A DNA stretch of 64,000 nt, taken from Arctopsyche grandis. Lineage: Eukaryota; Arthropoda; Insecta; Trichoptera; Hydropsychidae. The translations under genes were made by a program, and so were the position numbers. The notes beneath the pieces were generated by a model, which was not told where the DNA came from, did not search any database, and saw only the letters and a list, made by a program, of their open reading frames with translations. Shown here one piece after another: positions 1-12,460 of the stretch. The stretch spans positions 28,517,001 to 28,581,000 of the forward strand of contig NC_135362.1 in the NCBI RefSeq assembly GCF_051622035.1, read 5' to 3'. Within the stretch, counting starts at the first letter, position 1. The number at the start of each line of letters is the position of its first letter.

Positions 1-30
1 TTTTACAAGCTTTTTATTTTTATTAACCGG

Positions 31-418
31 CAGAATATACCAGGGCTTAGCATATAATGCTTTGAACAAAGTGGTCACGGGTTCAAATCCCAATCCTTTC
101 TGCTGGCCAGACCTTGGGTTTGTGACTCCAGGTCGATCGTTTCCTACCAGAATTTGCCAATATATCTGATTTTCATTGTAACGGTTTCAACAAATTGGCG
201 ACCTTACCAATTTTCTCGCAAAATCTCGAGTTTTCAGCAATCTCCAATTTCGCTGAACTGTTTAAAATGCTGCCAATTTACAAATTTGACCATGGATGTC
301 TCTGTGGATATTAATTGATGTGTATTTATGTACTTATATAATACTAATAATTGGGGATTATTGGGGTTACCTTTTAGGCCTTTCTGGTATAAATTAAAGA
401 TAAATAAAAAAAATTAAA
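31..418 (+). mobile_element. SINE family 1, near full length
   Basis: A tRNA-like head (TTAGCATATAATGC, then the B-box-like GGTTCAAATCC near 82) is followed by a conserved body containing GTCTGGCCAGC-type and GTTTGCCAATT-type blocks and an A-rich tail after TTTCTGGTATAAATT. At least eight other copies occur here (for example 29589-29975 and 33868-34280). The pol III-type boxes and copy number make this a tRNA-derived SINE rather than a tRNA gene. The family name is my label. Confidence 0.8.
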
Positions 419-1129
419 TTAGCTTCACTGACATTCCTGCCCGTCAAAAAATTTTGATCTAGTTTTGAACCACTTGAACTCTTCAGGTCGCTTTGATATC
501 TTACTGACAAACGGGGGTTAGATAGCATCGGAGTAAGTGGAGTTCAATCATTAACGAAATCATTAAAAATTACATCGGAATCTTGTGTTAGATTGAAGCG
601 ATGACAACTAGCTATCCAAAAACATCTTTATACCAACCCTTCACAACTCACAAGCTAAACAGATAAATAGTTATAACAATTTTCACTCTCATTTACTCTT
701 ATCTTATAAAAACTGAATTTTACACGCTTTTATACTTTTTCAATTTACTTATAGCTCGAATAAAGTAATATATTGGTAGTATTCGTGGCAGAGAGATGTC
801 CTGAAGCGTCATCGGAAGACCAATGAAGGTCCCGATTCTCAAAAATGAGGGTATTGATAAGAATATGTTTAGGATCAAGGCTATTTGCTGCTGGGCAAGC
901 CTACAGTGACATTCGTAGAGTGAAATTACTAAATGTACTGCGCATTGAAGAATTGGTCTGCTTTAAATTAAATGACAAAACACAAAATTCTTAATTACAT
1001 TAAAAAAAATAAAAATTCAATTAAATTTATACTATGTTTATCATAAAGATATCTATAGACAAATTTGATATACAGCAAATTTTCACGAGAAATACATCAA
1101 TTTGTATGTACATAGGTGGGTAGCATATT
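419..1129. other. No recognisable gene or repeat
   Basis: AT-rich, no open frame of note, no match to other parts of the window that I could see. Confidence 0.5.
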
Positions 1130-1348
1130 TATGATAATCAACAAATGTTAGTAACATGGATAGAAATATGGATAGGTTGTCAATTTGGTGGAATCGTTTT
1201 AACAATGAAATTAAATAAATTGTTAAATAAATTCTAATAGGAAACGCTCGAGTCACATATATCCAAGGTCTGGCCAGCAACACAGGGTCAGTGATTGAAC
1301 CCATGGTCCCTCAGTTGAAATCAATATACGGTAACCACTGAGCTACAT
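1130..1348 (-). mobile_element. SINE family 1, degraded copy
   Basis: On the minus strand it has the head (GGTAACCACTGAGC complement near 1330-1345), the GGTCTGGCCAGC block near 1268-1280 and a diverged body. It is more decayed than the copies at 24 and 29 kb. Confidence 0.65.
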
Positions 1349-2050
1349 ATATACATATGTACATATATTGCTATACTGAACTGAACGGAATTTCCAAAGA
1401 AATTTCGAACATCATTATTACAGACGTTTAAAATGATATTCTGTCAAAATAATGGTGTATAATATAAACACTGATGTACAGAAACCATATCAAATAATAT
1501 CTATCAAAATTATCAATACATTACATAGTAACATTTATCTACATATACTATTTGTACGTATACAATTATTGCTTACACAGATGATATAATATTACATATA
1601 ACAGATTGGCTATCATCTCTTCTCACGACTCGGTGATTTTATCTAAAGCATTGTTAAGTAATTGTGTCTATCATTTTAGGATGCGTAATGGATGATTAGT
1701 TTGGATATAATACAACACTACTGATAAATTTCAATTCATTTTAAAAATTTGTACACCCCTGACGTATAGCATAAAGGACTTTTTTTTTAAATTGATGGAT
1801 GTATTCGAAATGAAAAATAAAATTGAAATCGTTTCTGGAGGTGTGATCGATTCGCTAAGGAAACGGAAGTACAGTGATTGACGCGTTGGACGTTCTTTGT
1901 ATGAGAGTTGCTTTGTTTTCCCAGCCGGATGTGCACATTCGATCCCTTTGTCTAGTGTTTTTCCGCTTTTCCGGAAAAGCAATCGGACGCGAACAACAAA
2001 CGAAAAAATCACTAACCTTTGTTGTCGATTGACGGCACGACGAATGCACA
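1349..2050. other. No recognisable gene or repeat
   Basis: AT-rich; short open frames on both strands at 1731-2157 overlap each other and show no family resemblance, so I do not call a gene. Confidence 0.5.
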
Positions 2051-2055
2051 CGTTT

Positions 2056-2132
2056 GCATATTTATATATGTATATATTTGTATGTATATATAAATATATA
2101 TGTATATGTATGTATGTATATATAGATCTGGA
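2056..2132. repeat. TATA/TATG microsatellite
   Basis: A run of alternating TATATG, TATGTA and TATATA units about 75 bp long; similar shorter runs are scattered through the window. Confidence 0.85.
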
Positions 2133-2252
2133 ACATGTGTATATCAAAATACTATAATGGTTTTCATTATATTATAATTTTGCTGTAAACAATTTAGTTG
2201 ACACTTTTCGTACTGTGATGGATAGCGAATGACCAGGAATATTTTATTTTAT

Positions 2253-3075
2253 ACTAGTTGTTTAACCCGGCTTCACTCAGTATTTGTAATATAAACAGCT
2301 TAACTTTTGAAGGACGGGGCGTCGAGATCAAACGAGTGTCTCGAACCGGGGTTGAGTAAGACCCCAGTATTTTTTAATCAAAATACAGCTTTTCTCAATA
2401 CAAATAGGTTCAATATATATCTTATTAATCATTTTATACATCAACATAAAAAATATATAAATAAAGTCCTATAAGTACGTTTTTGACTATACGTAAGTAA
2501 GGCCAACAAGCGACTGCATGACTCAATAGCCACGCTCCAAAAGCGACGAAAACAATAGCTTTCGAAACTATAGCTGTCTCTGTCTCTCGCATTGGTTCAT
2601 CGATCAACAAGAATATGCAAGCGAACAGTCAAAAACAGGACTTATCGCTACCGCCTTTAAATCATACTTTGGAACGTAGAAATGTATAAATGGATTTTTT
2701 TACAATGTTCCCCTTTTCTAAATCATACAAAATCTATTAAAATAAATTTGTTGTAGTTCATTCTAGGAGTACAAGAAATATAGGGTGTATAACTTTGAAA
2801 ACGACATAGTTATTACGAAAAACGTAAAAATTGGGGCACTTGCAAACCCCACTTTGGTGAGGGAGGGTTAAACATGGCGAATCTAATAGTAAATATTCTT
2901 TTTTTTTTTATTAAATTTATTTAATCGAAAAAATATATAATATTCAACCAATTGAATTGTCAGCATAGAAACTTTGTTTTGTTTACGAAGTTCCCAACCA
3001 AAGATACTTACATACATATATACATACTTACATACAAAGTCTTTTTCGAAATTATATATTAGATTAAATAAATAT
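2253..3075 (+). repeat. Dispersed repeat 'ACCCGGCTTC' family, long copy
   Basis: Starts with ACTAGTTGTTTAACCCGGC and TATTTGTAATATAAAC. It later contains AACATGGCGAATCTAATAG and TTCCCAACCAAAGATAC, which recur at 22118-22350 and, inverted, at 36475-36655. The middle (about 2400-2820) has no partner in the other copies. I cannot assign a class; the start resembles a repeat motif common in arthropod genomes. Confidence 0.6.
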
Positions 3076-3217
3076 GTATACTGAATGCAGGGTCTTCATA
3101 TTTTATGTACTCTTCATCAAAACCTCTATGATTCGAATCATGCTATTACGAAATAAAAACATTGGTCGATATCAACTGAAATAATTATTTTCGTGGGAAG
3201 CCCCTTACAGATGCGAG

Positions 3218-3236
3218 AGAGAGAGAGAGAGAGAGG
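3218..3236. repeat. GA dinucleotide run
   Basis: About nine GA units in a row, inside otherwise unremarkable AT-rich sequence. Confidence 0.85.
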
Positions 3237-3949
3237 GAATTCAGTACGCGCTGTGCTCAACAGTCAGTGTGGGAAGGATATCCGCCTTGAAATGACGGCT
3301 CTGCTTCAGTCACCATTTTTTCATTTCTAACACTTATTTCATATAATTAGACGTTTAATACTTGATGAAATTATTTTTTAGGTAATTACAATCATTTATC
3401 TCGCAGATTTTGCATTATTTTAACTTAAAACACACATTTGTAACTGAACGCTAGGAGTCCAACACAGTGACTGGCGGCTTTTTTTAGCACAGAAAGGCAT
3501 ATTTTAACGATACATCAGTGAGAGTTATTTAAATTTTCATAAATAAGATTTTTCATGCAATATATGTATATATGTAATACAAACCATTTTTAGTAATTTA
3601 ATCTGTTAATATGTAAAGATATTTTCCTTTAATACAAAGTTTTCATAGTAGAATACTTAAAAATATAATTACCTAGAAATGACATTGAATACGAATATCA
3701 TAGAGTACGAATATAATTATATAAATGTTATAAGAATAAAATGTCGAAAACAAAGACATGCAAAAGTTTTTCTTAGAATTTGGTATTACATTAAATAAGC
3801 TTTCTTATTTTTCGCATAATACGCTTTTAACAACGTCATTATATACTCGTACTTAAGAAAAATATATTCTTGATGGTAAGAAATCTACATAAATATGTGT
3901 ATTTATATTTTTAGTACGAAAAAAGGTATATCCATATAAGCACAGCACG

Positions 3950-4520
3950 TACTGGCAACTACACGAAACCAGCAATACGAAAAGTGTTATTCGGTACATG
4001 TTATGTATATGGACACATTCATATCTTATATAGCGCAAATGTAACGGCAAGTAACGGTAGTAGCCGACAAAATCTATTCATACTACACAGCAGTACATGT
4101 CACCTTAACGTATCAAGCAATATTTCGCCGTATCGTCGCGTTCTGTGATGTAGCTTAGCCAAAACTTGTCTCAACGTGCCAAAACATGCCTTGCTGTATA
4201 GTATGAATAGAAACTGTCGTTTACGTGAGCTGCTGTGATGTTGTGAACTGCTGGTTTGTATAAAAATACCTTATAGGTCTGTTTTTGCTATCTAGCACTA
4301 CACGTCACCAAATCGACAAAACACTGAACGGAAAAGACTTATTTTATTCATACTATTCAGCATCAATCGTTTTCGGCACTTTCATAGCTGTTTCGGATAA
4401 GGCAAGGCAAAATTGGTTTACATGTACATTACAAAGCGTGACGATACGCCGTAATATTGCTTGCGTCGTAACTAAAGATACATATGTATACTCATTTATA
4501 CAGTTAAGAATAGGTTATTA
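3950..4520. mobile_element. Non-autonomous repeat family A, copy cluster 1
   Basis: Shares blocks such as TTCATACTATTCAGC, CAGCAGTACA.GTCACC and ATATGGACACATTC with 5260-5720, 6180-6830 and 11240-12460. The part at 4330-4470 matches the reverse complement of about 6595-6760. The blocks look like parts of one small DNA transposon in both orientations; no transposase is present. Confidence 0.55.
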
Positions 4521-5074
4521 ATACTAAGATTGCATTAATGATTTGCTTTAAGAATGAGTGATTGTCCATAAATGAGTTTATGTATTTACAGAAATGAACT
4601 TTTCAATCATCAGATAAATTAAATCAGCTGATAACTAAAAATAATTGTATGTGATAAAACTAAATGTATGTAAGCTTATTGTAAATCATATTAACAATTA
4701 GATACAACAAAACTTCTTATTGAATACTTATCTCGCAGATAAAACCGACTGAGGAGATATACAGTGAAATGTCAGATTTGACATATTTGGCCAAAAATCA
4801 ATATATATCGTGTATTACATTACATGAAGCTGGACGCCAAATTTGAAATTTTTATATACATATGAGAGTTAAAACTATAAATATTTAAATATTAGAGATA
4901 ACGAGAACCTATAGAGCAAATTTTATAAAATATAGAGTGAATTATAGGCGTTTAAACAATTAAAATCTGAAATAGCATATCAAGGCGAAAAGGTTGAAGA
5001 TAGATTATGGTAGCCTTACGTACCGTCATAAACGTCACCGTATCCGAGATTCTGGATATTTGTTACGCATTGTC

Positions 5075-5245
5075 TACGATATTTTATCTCCAACGTAATG
5101 GCAGACGATACATTAACGTATATTGATGACCAAAATGAGCAATATGGCAAAGTATGAAAACGATCGGATAAGAGATAAAAATGACCACTGACACGAAAGC
5201 CATGTGAAACGTAAAGGAGGTATGTAATAAAAATGAATATTGTCA
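5075..5245 (+). repeat. Dispersed repeat shared with ALG5 intron element
   Basis: The block with TATTGATGACCAAAATGAGC and AAAACGATCGGATAAG is repeated nearly unchanged at 38225-38400, inside the Harbinger-like element 37944-38560. This suggests the same non-autonomous family, though I do not see its ends here. Confidence 0.55.
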
Positions 5246-5259
5246 CAATATGACTTTTT

Positions 5260-5720
5260 CGATAATAAAAATACTCACATGGTAACACTATCGTTAGTAT
5301 GGGTGCACTCGCCATCATGCCGTCACTTCGTGCGTGAATATTTTCAGTGGCCAAAAATCCGGTTCTGCTTGACGTATTCAGTGACGTGTACTGCTTTATA
5401 ATATGAATAGATCGTGTTGGTTACCGCTGTAAAGAATACGCCACGTACACATTACGGAACATGTGAATGTGTCCATATAGAATCTACATATATTGTAATT
5501 TTGGTGGTGCCAATTTTTCATGGAACCATAACAACAATCACTACCAAATAAAAAACTGACACACTCTGACGGGTGATCGATCTGGATTATGAAATGGATC
5601 GTGTGGGTTACTGCTGTTTCGGTACGTCACATTACGAACTTGCGGAACATATGAATGTGTCTAAATTACGAAACATATGAATGTGTCCAAATAGAATGTA
5701 CTAAATAATTTTTTCATACT
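5260..5720. mobile_element. Non-autonomous repeat family A, copy cluster 2
   Basis: Contains ATATGAATAGATCGTG, ACACGCCACGTAC, a TGGTGGTGCCAATTTTTC block and ACACTCTGACGGGTGATCGA. The same order is found at 11886-12460, where a foldback element interrupts it. Confidence 0.6.
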
Positions 5721-6179
5721 ACATACTGTTTAAAATCAGTTGCTGCTTTGGGCTGTACTTGTATAAATGAAACTTAATATCTACAAATATAAAGTTTCGT
5801 TTGTTTTTAAATATAATCGTGACTTTATGTACATACATAACGAAAAAGCTTTCGTAATAAATAAGGCAGACGTTGCGAGTACGTCCCTTATCAGGCAATG
5901 TATTTTTTATTCATTTTTAATGAAGACAACTTCGTGGAATTTCTGTGTTTGTTGAACTTTCCATACATAAAAGTACTTTCCATACATTAAATATAATAAA
6001 TAAATTGTATTTAAAATATAACGCCTATCAATTTTTAAGGGCATATACATATGTATGTTATGTACGTACATAAGATTAAACAACAGAAACTAGGATATAT
6101 TTTTTTAATTCACCCATCATATCTATGAAATATTGATACAATAAAAAAACCCCTTTAACATACATACATATATTCATAC

Positions 6180-6830
6180 TAGCACAGCTCAAAACGGCAA
6201 CTGCACGTAACCAGCAATACGAAAAGTATTTCTTGTTACATTTTGTATGGACACATTCATGTCCAACGTGGCGTTGACGTAACAGCAAATAACGAAAAAT
6301 CTATTCATACTTTACAGCAGTACACGTCACCATAACGTGAAAATCAAGCGAAACCGGTTTTCTTTTGCCACTATGAAAATATTCACACACAACGTGACGT
6401 TATAGTGATAGCCGACACGATCTGTTCATACTATACAGCAGTACACCTCGCCAAAACGTATCAAGTTGAACTGCTTTTCTTTGGCCACTATGGAAATATT
6501 CACGTATAACGTGACGTCATAGTGGTGAATGCACGCTTACTAACGAAGGTGCACAATCACATATGAATATTTTCGTCATATTATGACAATATTGATTTGA
6601 CGATAAGACGCAAGCAATATTGCGCCATATCGTCGCCCTCTGTAATGTACATACATATATGTACATACATACATATGTATGTAAGCCGATTTTGCCATGC
6701 ACTTACTTGCGATTTTGTCTGAACATGATGGAACCGTGAGGTGCTGGACATTATGAATAGAAACTGTCGTTTACGTGAACTGCTCTGCTGTGCTGTAGAC
6801 GTGAGCTGCTGAATAACCAAAGACCTTAGA
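6180..6830. mobile_element. Non-autonomous repeat family A, copy cluster 3
   Basis: Two direct copies of TTCATACT.TACAGCAGTACA (near 6303 and 6427) are each followed by a TTTGGCCACTATGGAAATATT-like block. A region near 6595-6760 is inverted relative to 4330-4470. Confidence 0.55.
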
Positions 6831-6967
6831 TCTTAATTCAAACATCGTTTATATGCCTTCATCGACATTTTTGCATTTTTAATTTACATATATTGTACAA
6901 ATATATAAGACATACAAACTTATTACATTATTTTAGATTTTATTTTATTTACATACATAGTGGGTTT

Positions 6968-7349
6968 GGTGCATCCGCTCTAAAATCGCCAGATTAACAG
7001 AACGGCAGCTTCAAACGTAATTCTCGTTTTCTCGAATGATAGATTGCACATCAGATGACGAGTAACCTTTCGATGTGCACAGATGCAATTATTAAAATTG
7101 AGTTGGATCTTTCTGGCGAATTTAATAAGGCAAGATTCGAAACTTATTAAATCTTGCCTTATTAAACTCGCCTAACAGATACAACTCAATTTTAATAATT
7201 ACCATTTTAATAATTGCGTCTGTGCACATTGAAAGGTTACCCGTCATCTGATGTGCAATCTATCATTCGAGAAGATGAGAATTGCATATAAAGCAGCCGT
7301 CCGTTAATCTGTCGTTCAATTTGTCTGGCGATTTTAGAGCGGATGCACC
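6968..7349. mobile_element. Foldback MITE with long inverted arms
   Basis: The ends GGTGCATCCGCTCTAAAATC and its complement near 7325-7349 are inverted. The arms stay complementary through most of 190 bp per side (for example the block with CACATCAGATGACG near 7048 and its partner near 7240). The centre near 7130-7160 is itself palindromic. No coding capacity. Confidence 0.8.
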
Positions 7350-7364
7350 GCATCCATACGTAGT

Positions 7365-7406
7365 ATATACCAGGAAGGCCTAACAGGTAAGCCCCAATGC
7401 GCATTT
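7365..7406 (-). mobile_element. SINE family 1, 3' end fragment
   Basis: TACCAGGAAGGCCTAACAGG matches the inverted 3' end of full SINE copies (compare 33868-33905). Only about 40 bp remain beside the foldback element. Confidence 0.6.
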
Positions 7407-7419
7407 TTTATGTGTATAA

Positions 7420-7738
7420 ATAAATTATATATTAGGTACCGCAATTTATTCTCCTCGCCTGAGGAACGTACCATTTTAATGGTTTCGTCGCCTGTTGCCA
7501 GGGGCATCAAACTCCTCAACCGGATTCCTATTAGTTTGGATTTGTTTAATCTAAAATATACTGATCTAGTTAAAGAATTGTTTAATTTGGGATCGTAGTA
7601 TGTTCTATTATTATTATTTCTTATGATTACTTGTTTTTAATTATATTTTATTTTATTTTCATCATATTGTATACGTTCTTATTTAGCCTTAGTGACGACT
7701 CTGTAATGTCACTATGACAAAATTATAATAAATAAATC
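7420..7738 (+). mobile_element. LINE 3' end (non-LTR retrotransposon)
   Basis: The frame at about 7430-7598 encodes the end of a reverse-transcriptase ORF, with SRPVARG-like, LLNRIP, DLFNLKYTDLV and a stop. The inverted copy at 60373-60615 has LLNRIS and DLFNIKYTNLV. The tail ends in AATAAATAAAT at 7728-7738, typical of a LINE 3' terminus. 5' truncated. Confidence 0.75.
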
Positions 7739-7784
7739 GCCAAATTTCAAGATGCTGACAAACAGAAAATATGCAAGATATATA

Positions 7785-8040
7785 TGGATAAATTTGCAGT
7801 ATTTTATAAATCACTAAATCGAGAGGCTGTTAACTCAAATTTTGCAAGAAATAGGACAGAATTGCCAACTTTTTGGAACCGTTTCAATGAAAACAGATAA
7901 ATTGGCAAACTCTGATAGGAAACAATCGACCTTGGAGTCACATAACCAAGGTCTGGCCAGCAGCACAGCCAGGGATTGAATCCGTGACCACACACACAAT
8001 TGTAAGCATTACATGTTAACCATTTACCTATGCTAACTTC
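7785..8040 (-). mobile_element. SINE family 1 copy
   Basis: Inverted copy with TTGGAACCGTTTCAATGAAA, GGAAACAATCGACC, GGTCTGGCCAGC and a tRNA-like head near 7970-8037. Diverged from the consensus. Confidence 0.75.
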
Positions 8041-9116
8041 AATCAAAATGCATCGATGTTCGATATTTCTTAATTTACATACGTATTTGTTTAATAAAAA
8101 TATTTGAAATCCTCTGACCGGAAAGCCCACACAGCAATATCACAGCATACGAGGATTATCAGATTATTTCGGGTTAAATAATGGCGATTTGATGTGTACG
8201 TAGTGTAGGGTTGAGCCGACACTGCAAATTTTACATTTGCTGAATTTTAATCAAGCTCCTCCATAGTGTAAATTCTAACCGTAAATAATATTATTTAATT
8301 CACATCTGCACGTATATTATTTAAACATTACATAGATATTCAGTTTACTTTCTGTTTGTTTTATATTTAATATGGGGAAATTCGTACGGGGAAAAAGGGG
8401 AGCACATTATCACGTCCGACCCGTAAAATTTCCCCGTCAAATTTTATATTTATTATACAGTTTTCCGTACGAACAACTTCTTAAACCGCTCAAGGAAATT
8501 TAACGACACACATACACACGCGCGCGCATTCGAGACACTTTTCATATTGTTTTTGTGTCGTTTCAGGTACAATGTGCGTATATGTAGGTGGGTAGTTGGT
8601 TCGTTTTAAGGGTTCCCCTTTAAGGGTCTCGCATAAATATGGCGTATCGAGCAGCCGGTAACTGCTAATGGAACGATTTCTGCAACAACGATAACTTCAA
8701 CGTCTGTTCTTTATGTTTTCCGCCATTTTTTCTCTTCTCAACTTTTTTTTTCTTTTTTTTATGTTTCAATCGAGGCGAGATAAAGTCGCATCAGCGAAAA
8801 TGCTTTCCACATATTAAATCAACGAATTATTATGTGAAAGAAGCTTAAGAAATTCAAAATAGTGTCTGCATATGATTTAGAGCTTTGCATAATCTATATA
8901 ATTAGTCTAGATACTAATCTAGATTAATTAATCTGGAGTCTAGTATATAAACTTAGGTTTTTTGTTTGTTTGCTAATCCGCTATTCAAATCTACAACTTC
9001 CAATTTGGAGCCACCAAATTTGTAATATTTTTTCAAGCCCTAACTAAGACAAAGAACTCACTCCTTTTGTCTCTTATCCCGTCTTCTGATTCCTATAAAT
9101 CCATTCTCCAAAATAT
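8041..9116. other. No gene; some GC-richer non-repetitive sequence
   Basis: Includes a CA/CG run near 8503-8530 and a mixed-composition stretch at 8560-8730. I see no splice-linked coding segments. It may hold regulatory DNA but nothing specific supports it. Confidence 0.45.
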
Positions 9117-9470
9117 TGTTGCATAGGGTTGGGTAGGGGATCCAAATAAAAGGCCAAAGTCGCTTCACAGCATTTATTGGGTGATTAAGGAGATCCACGC
9201 ACTGCCAGTGATTTGGTATGGCCTAAGTACCTGCTTATAAAGGGCAGGTCGCTCAGTGCATCTTCCATGACACGTTTGTTTACCTATTGTTATAGTCACG
9301 TACCAGATGTGCAATCCCACGGTTTCGCGTTGTCAGTTCTGAGAACTCTAGCGGGAAGTGGCTGGGTGCCGTTACCGACCACTAAGTTCATTCGGAGGTC
9401 TCCATTGTTAGCCGACAGCACTTAAGCCTGGAGATAATTATAACGGTGGCTCCTTTTAGCATATGCTACA
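9117..9470 (-). mobile_element. Solo LTR, family with RTAT targets
   Basis: 354 bp bounded by TGTTGC and GCTACA, flanked on both sides by ATAT (4-bp duplication). The minus strand reads AATAAATGCTGTGA and TTTGGATCC near the 3' end, shared with all copies of this family in the window. No internal gag or pol sequence: a fossil left by LTR-LTR recombination. Confidence 0.85.
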
Positions 9471-9889
9471 ATATCATACTTTATACCAGGGACGGTACAA
9501 TGAAGAGGCGAGAGAGACATGCCTCATGTGAACAATAGAAAGGGTGCCGAATTGGTTAGTTAATGACTAAAAAAATAATGGAAAAAAGACATTTGAAATT
9601 TGTAAGTTTATCAATTTCATTTTCGTTACAATAATTACAAGAAAGCCTTTCAAAATATTTTGCTTATATATTATATTGGATATTTTTTTGTGTAAGCTCT
9701 TAAAAAATCAATTTTTGCATTTTATTTCTGAATGAATGTGCATTATTTGTTCCAATAGTTAATCAATTAGTAATAATTAATTTGTGAAACCTTGATTCAT
9801 TATACACTAATATGTTAATCTTTTATGAATACATAAAATACATATATTTACATATTAAGTCTTTTAAAGATACTCTTCTTCGAACAGTG
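9471..9889. other. No recognisable gene or repeat
   Basis: AT-rich sequence without open frames or shared blocks. Confidence 0.5.
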
Positions 9890-10770
9890 GCCTTTTGAGC
9901 TAATAATATTTAATTTCTGATAGTATCGCTTATTCAGAGATTATTCAGAAGCGTTTTCTGCGTCTTTTATTTATTCCACAAGGCTGGTTTTGTTAAATTG
10001 TTGCCAACCTACATATAGTACATATAAAGACAGACTTTCAAACTTTAAGATTATAAGTTTGTCTCATCGCAAAAGAGTTTCTGATTTATTGCTTTTATAT
10101 AATATAGTCACTGGTGCTATTGTTACATCACTTTTGGCAGATATTGATTTACTCTGTCCGTACTCGATTCACTATATGTTTAAAAAAATTTTATCCGCCA
10201 AATATTAATAATAATACTTCATTTAATTGTACATTTTCCCGGATATGCCGTCTTTACGATTGTACAGATGATTGCTCTGATTTGTTCTCTAATTCAATCA
10301 ATACAATATTTTTTTATTTTTGTATTACGTACAAATTTCAATTATGTACAAATCTCTCATCAATACTCAAACCATATGTTTAAATGATTACATGTATAAT
10401 CTTGTAAATAGTCAGTAAAATCAAACGAAGCATATACTCATGTAGTTTGGTATTCAGAATATGTTATTTTTTAAATTAATTTTAATTAATCTGCTTTAGG
10501 TCGTCGACTTTCGATCATCGTTTTTAATTAATATTATGTATTATATGTATTATGAGCATTTATAAGAATTGTAAATAGGTTTTTGAGCTCCTATTCCTAT
10601 TATGCTGTACATTAACATTAGAATAATATAATACTATGATTACAAACAAAATTAAATTAAAATTGCAAAATAGAAAATTATCAGTAGATCAGTAGCTATT
10701 AAAATAGATATAAGATGTATTGTGAACATAATTTCGTAATAATAAAAAGCATTTTAAAATCAAAAAAAAA
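9890..10770 (+). mobile_element. LINE 3' end, Jockey/CR1-like
   Basis: Encodes the C-terminal region of a non-LTR reverse transcriptase: EIIQKRFLR near 9940, HRKRVSDLLLLYNIVTGAIV and LLADIDLL near 10060-10160, then CTFSRICRLY and DCSDLF near 10220-10285 in another frame, so at least one frameshift. A long 3' UTR follows, ending with AATAATAAAAAGCATTTT. The UTR recurs at 45295-45525 (inverted), 49495-49575 and 51440-51660. Confidence 0.8.
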
Positions 10771-11239
10771 AGAATTGTACTGATTTAAAATTCATGCTTT
10801 TTGTATAAGATAACTATGTATTTGATTGTAAAAAAAAAATTCAATAAATCGTCACATTATGATAATAGATAAAAAAATGCACCGATCTTAATACATCACC
10901 TATCGCAATAAATAAATAATATTATCAAATGCTACTACTTCTGCGATATATCTTTGCAATCTTAATTGATGATTGATACATCGTTTATTGATTATTTTCT
11001 AATGACTAATTTGATATGACTCTTTCGATAAAATAAAACAAATTGATTTTTTTCACAAACGGACATTAGTAGATTTAATCCATCAAGTCGAATGAAACAT
11101 CAATCAAAAAAACATTATTAATTTTAATTGTTTAAAACTCGCCTAATATATCGACATATGTATGTATGTATGTAGCTTTTATTGTGATCATTCATACGAA
11201 ATTTAAGTATAAAGAAAGTTAAAGTATATTTATATTATC
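10771..11239. other. No recognisable gene or repeat
   Basis: Very AT-rich, with a short TATG microsatellite near 11155-11175. Confidence 0.5.
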
Positions 11240-11573
11240 CGTTCGGTAAAGCACTGCACAGAAAAGAGTACTGATTTTCATACTATTCAGCACCGCACGT
11301 TTTCGGCATGTTCATACTTGTTTTGAACGAGTGTAAGACAAAATCGGCTTACTTATACATTACAGAGCACGATAATATGGCGCAATATTGTATCGTCGAC
11401 TCAATGTTGTCACAATATGACGTTTCCAAAAATATTCATATGCCCATGACAGCACTTTCATTAGTTCAGGTGCACTCGCCACTATTACGTCACGTCATGC
11501 GTGAATAATTCCACAGCCAAAGAAAACCAGTTCTGTTTGATACGTGTTATTGACATGTACAGCTGTATAATAT

Positions 11574-11885
11574 TGTAACGTGGGAACATGAGAGGAAGTA
11601 TCCACAGTCTAAGTACATTCGTGGGTGAACAATAGAGACCCCGGATAACGGGACTCAGTACGTTCCCGAGCAAAGGATACACTGGAGTTCTCACAGAACA
11701 ATAGTCTCACCACGGTAGACCTCTACGTCGGGGAAGCTGTGGTGTATAACTTGTCCTTTATAAAAAGGTACACACGGTAGATTTGATTATTATGGAGTGA
11801 GCGGTAGTATCGTTGAATCGTTGAAGAAATGCTGTGAAGCGACTTTGGCATTTCATTTGGATCCTGAACACACCCCTACGCAATA
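11574..11885 (+). mobile_element. Solo LTR, family with RTAT targets
   Basis: 312 bp from TGTAACG to GCAATA with ATAT on both sides. Carries the family's 3' block (AATGCTGTGAAGCGACTTTG, TTTGGATCC, CCCCTACGCAA). Inserted in repeat family A. Fossil, no internal region. Confidence 0.85.
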
Positions 11886-11973
11886 ATATGAATATATCGT
11901 GTCGGTTACTGCTGTAACGGACACGCCACGTACATATTACGGAACATGTGAATCTGTCCATATATGTAGAAGC

Positions 11974-12351
11974 GGTCTCCGTGACGAGCCCGAATTTGAA
12001 ACGCCGGAAAACGCAAATATCGGACGGCAAAGATCAAAAATCGAAAGATCAAAAAAAAAGGGTGCATGGTAAACGGTACATACTCTCGTACATACACACT
12101 TAATTTGCGCGAGCAGGATACAACAGGAACAAGAGGAACAGGCTTTTCCTCCCGTATTAATGTGCGCACGCAGAATACGGGAGGAAAACCCTGTTCCTAT
12201 TGTTCCTGTTGTATCCTGCTCGCGCAAATTAAGTGAGTATGTACCGTTTACCATGAACCCTTTTTTTATCTTTCGACTTAAGATTTTCGATCTTTGCCTT
12301 CCGATATTTGCGTTTGCGGGCGTTTCACATTCGGGCCCGTGAGATAGACCC
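11974..12351. mobile_element. Foldback MITE, long-palindrome family, copy 1
   Basis: About 378 bp, nearly a perfect palindrome with arms of about 170 bp. Landmarks are ACGCAAATATCGG, AAAGATCAAAAA, TACATACTC and GCGCGAGCAGGATACAACAG, all repeated inverted on the right. A short unpaired centre lies near 12155-12180. TATGTAGAAG-like sequence flanks both sides (target duplication about 9 bp). Other copies: 32076-32480 and 60624-60996. The TSD length and long arms suggest a Mutator-type (MULE) derivative; inference only. Confidence 0.85.
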
Positions 12352-12460
12352 ATGTATGTAGAAGGTATACTTGAATTTTTGGTAGTGCCAATTTTTTGGT
12401 AGAACAATTACTATCAAACAAAAAATGACACACTCTGACGGGTGATCGATCTAGATTATA

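Larger units (their letters stand above)
11240..12460 (+). mobile_element. Non-autonomous repeat family A, interrupted twice
   Basis: Matches the clusters at 4.3, 5.4 and 6.6 kb. It has been split by a solo LTR (11574-11885) and by a foldback element (11974-12351); removing both restores continuity with 5400-5590. This gives a relative order: family A first, the other two later. Confidence 0.7.

Noticed and set aside
31-110. tRNA gene
   Set aside because: A- and B-box-like motifs are the head of a SINE repeated many times; no full cloverleaf.
1731-2157. 138-codon minus frame and overlapping plus frame
   Set aside because: Run through a TA-rich microsatellite; no domain, no splice partner.
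12160-12342. Short ORFs repeated at 12.2, 32.3 and 60.8 kb as a conserved small protein
   Set aside because: They fall in the arms of the foldback MITE and occur on both strands because of the palindrome.
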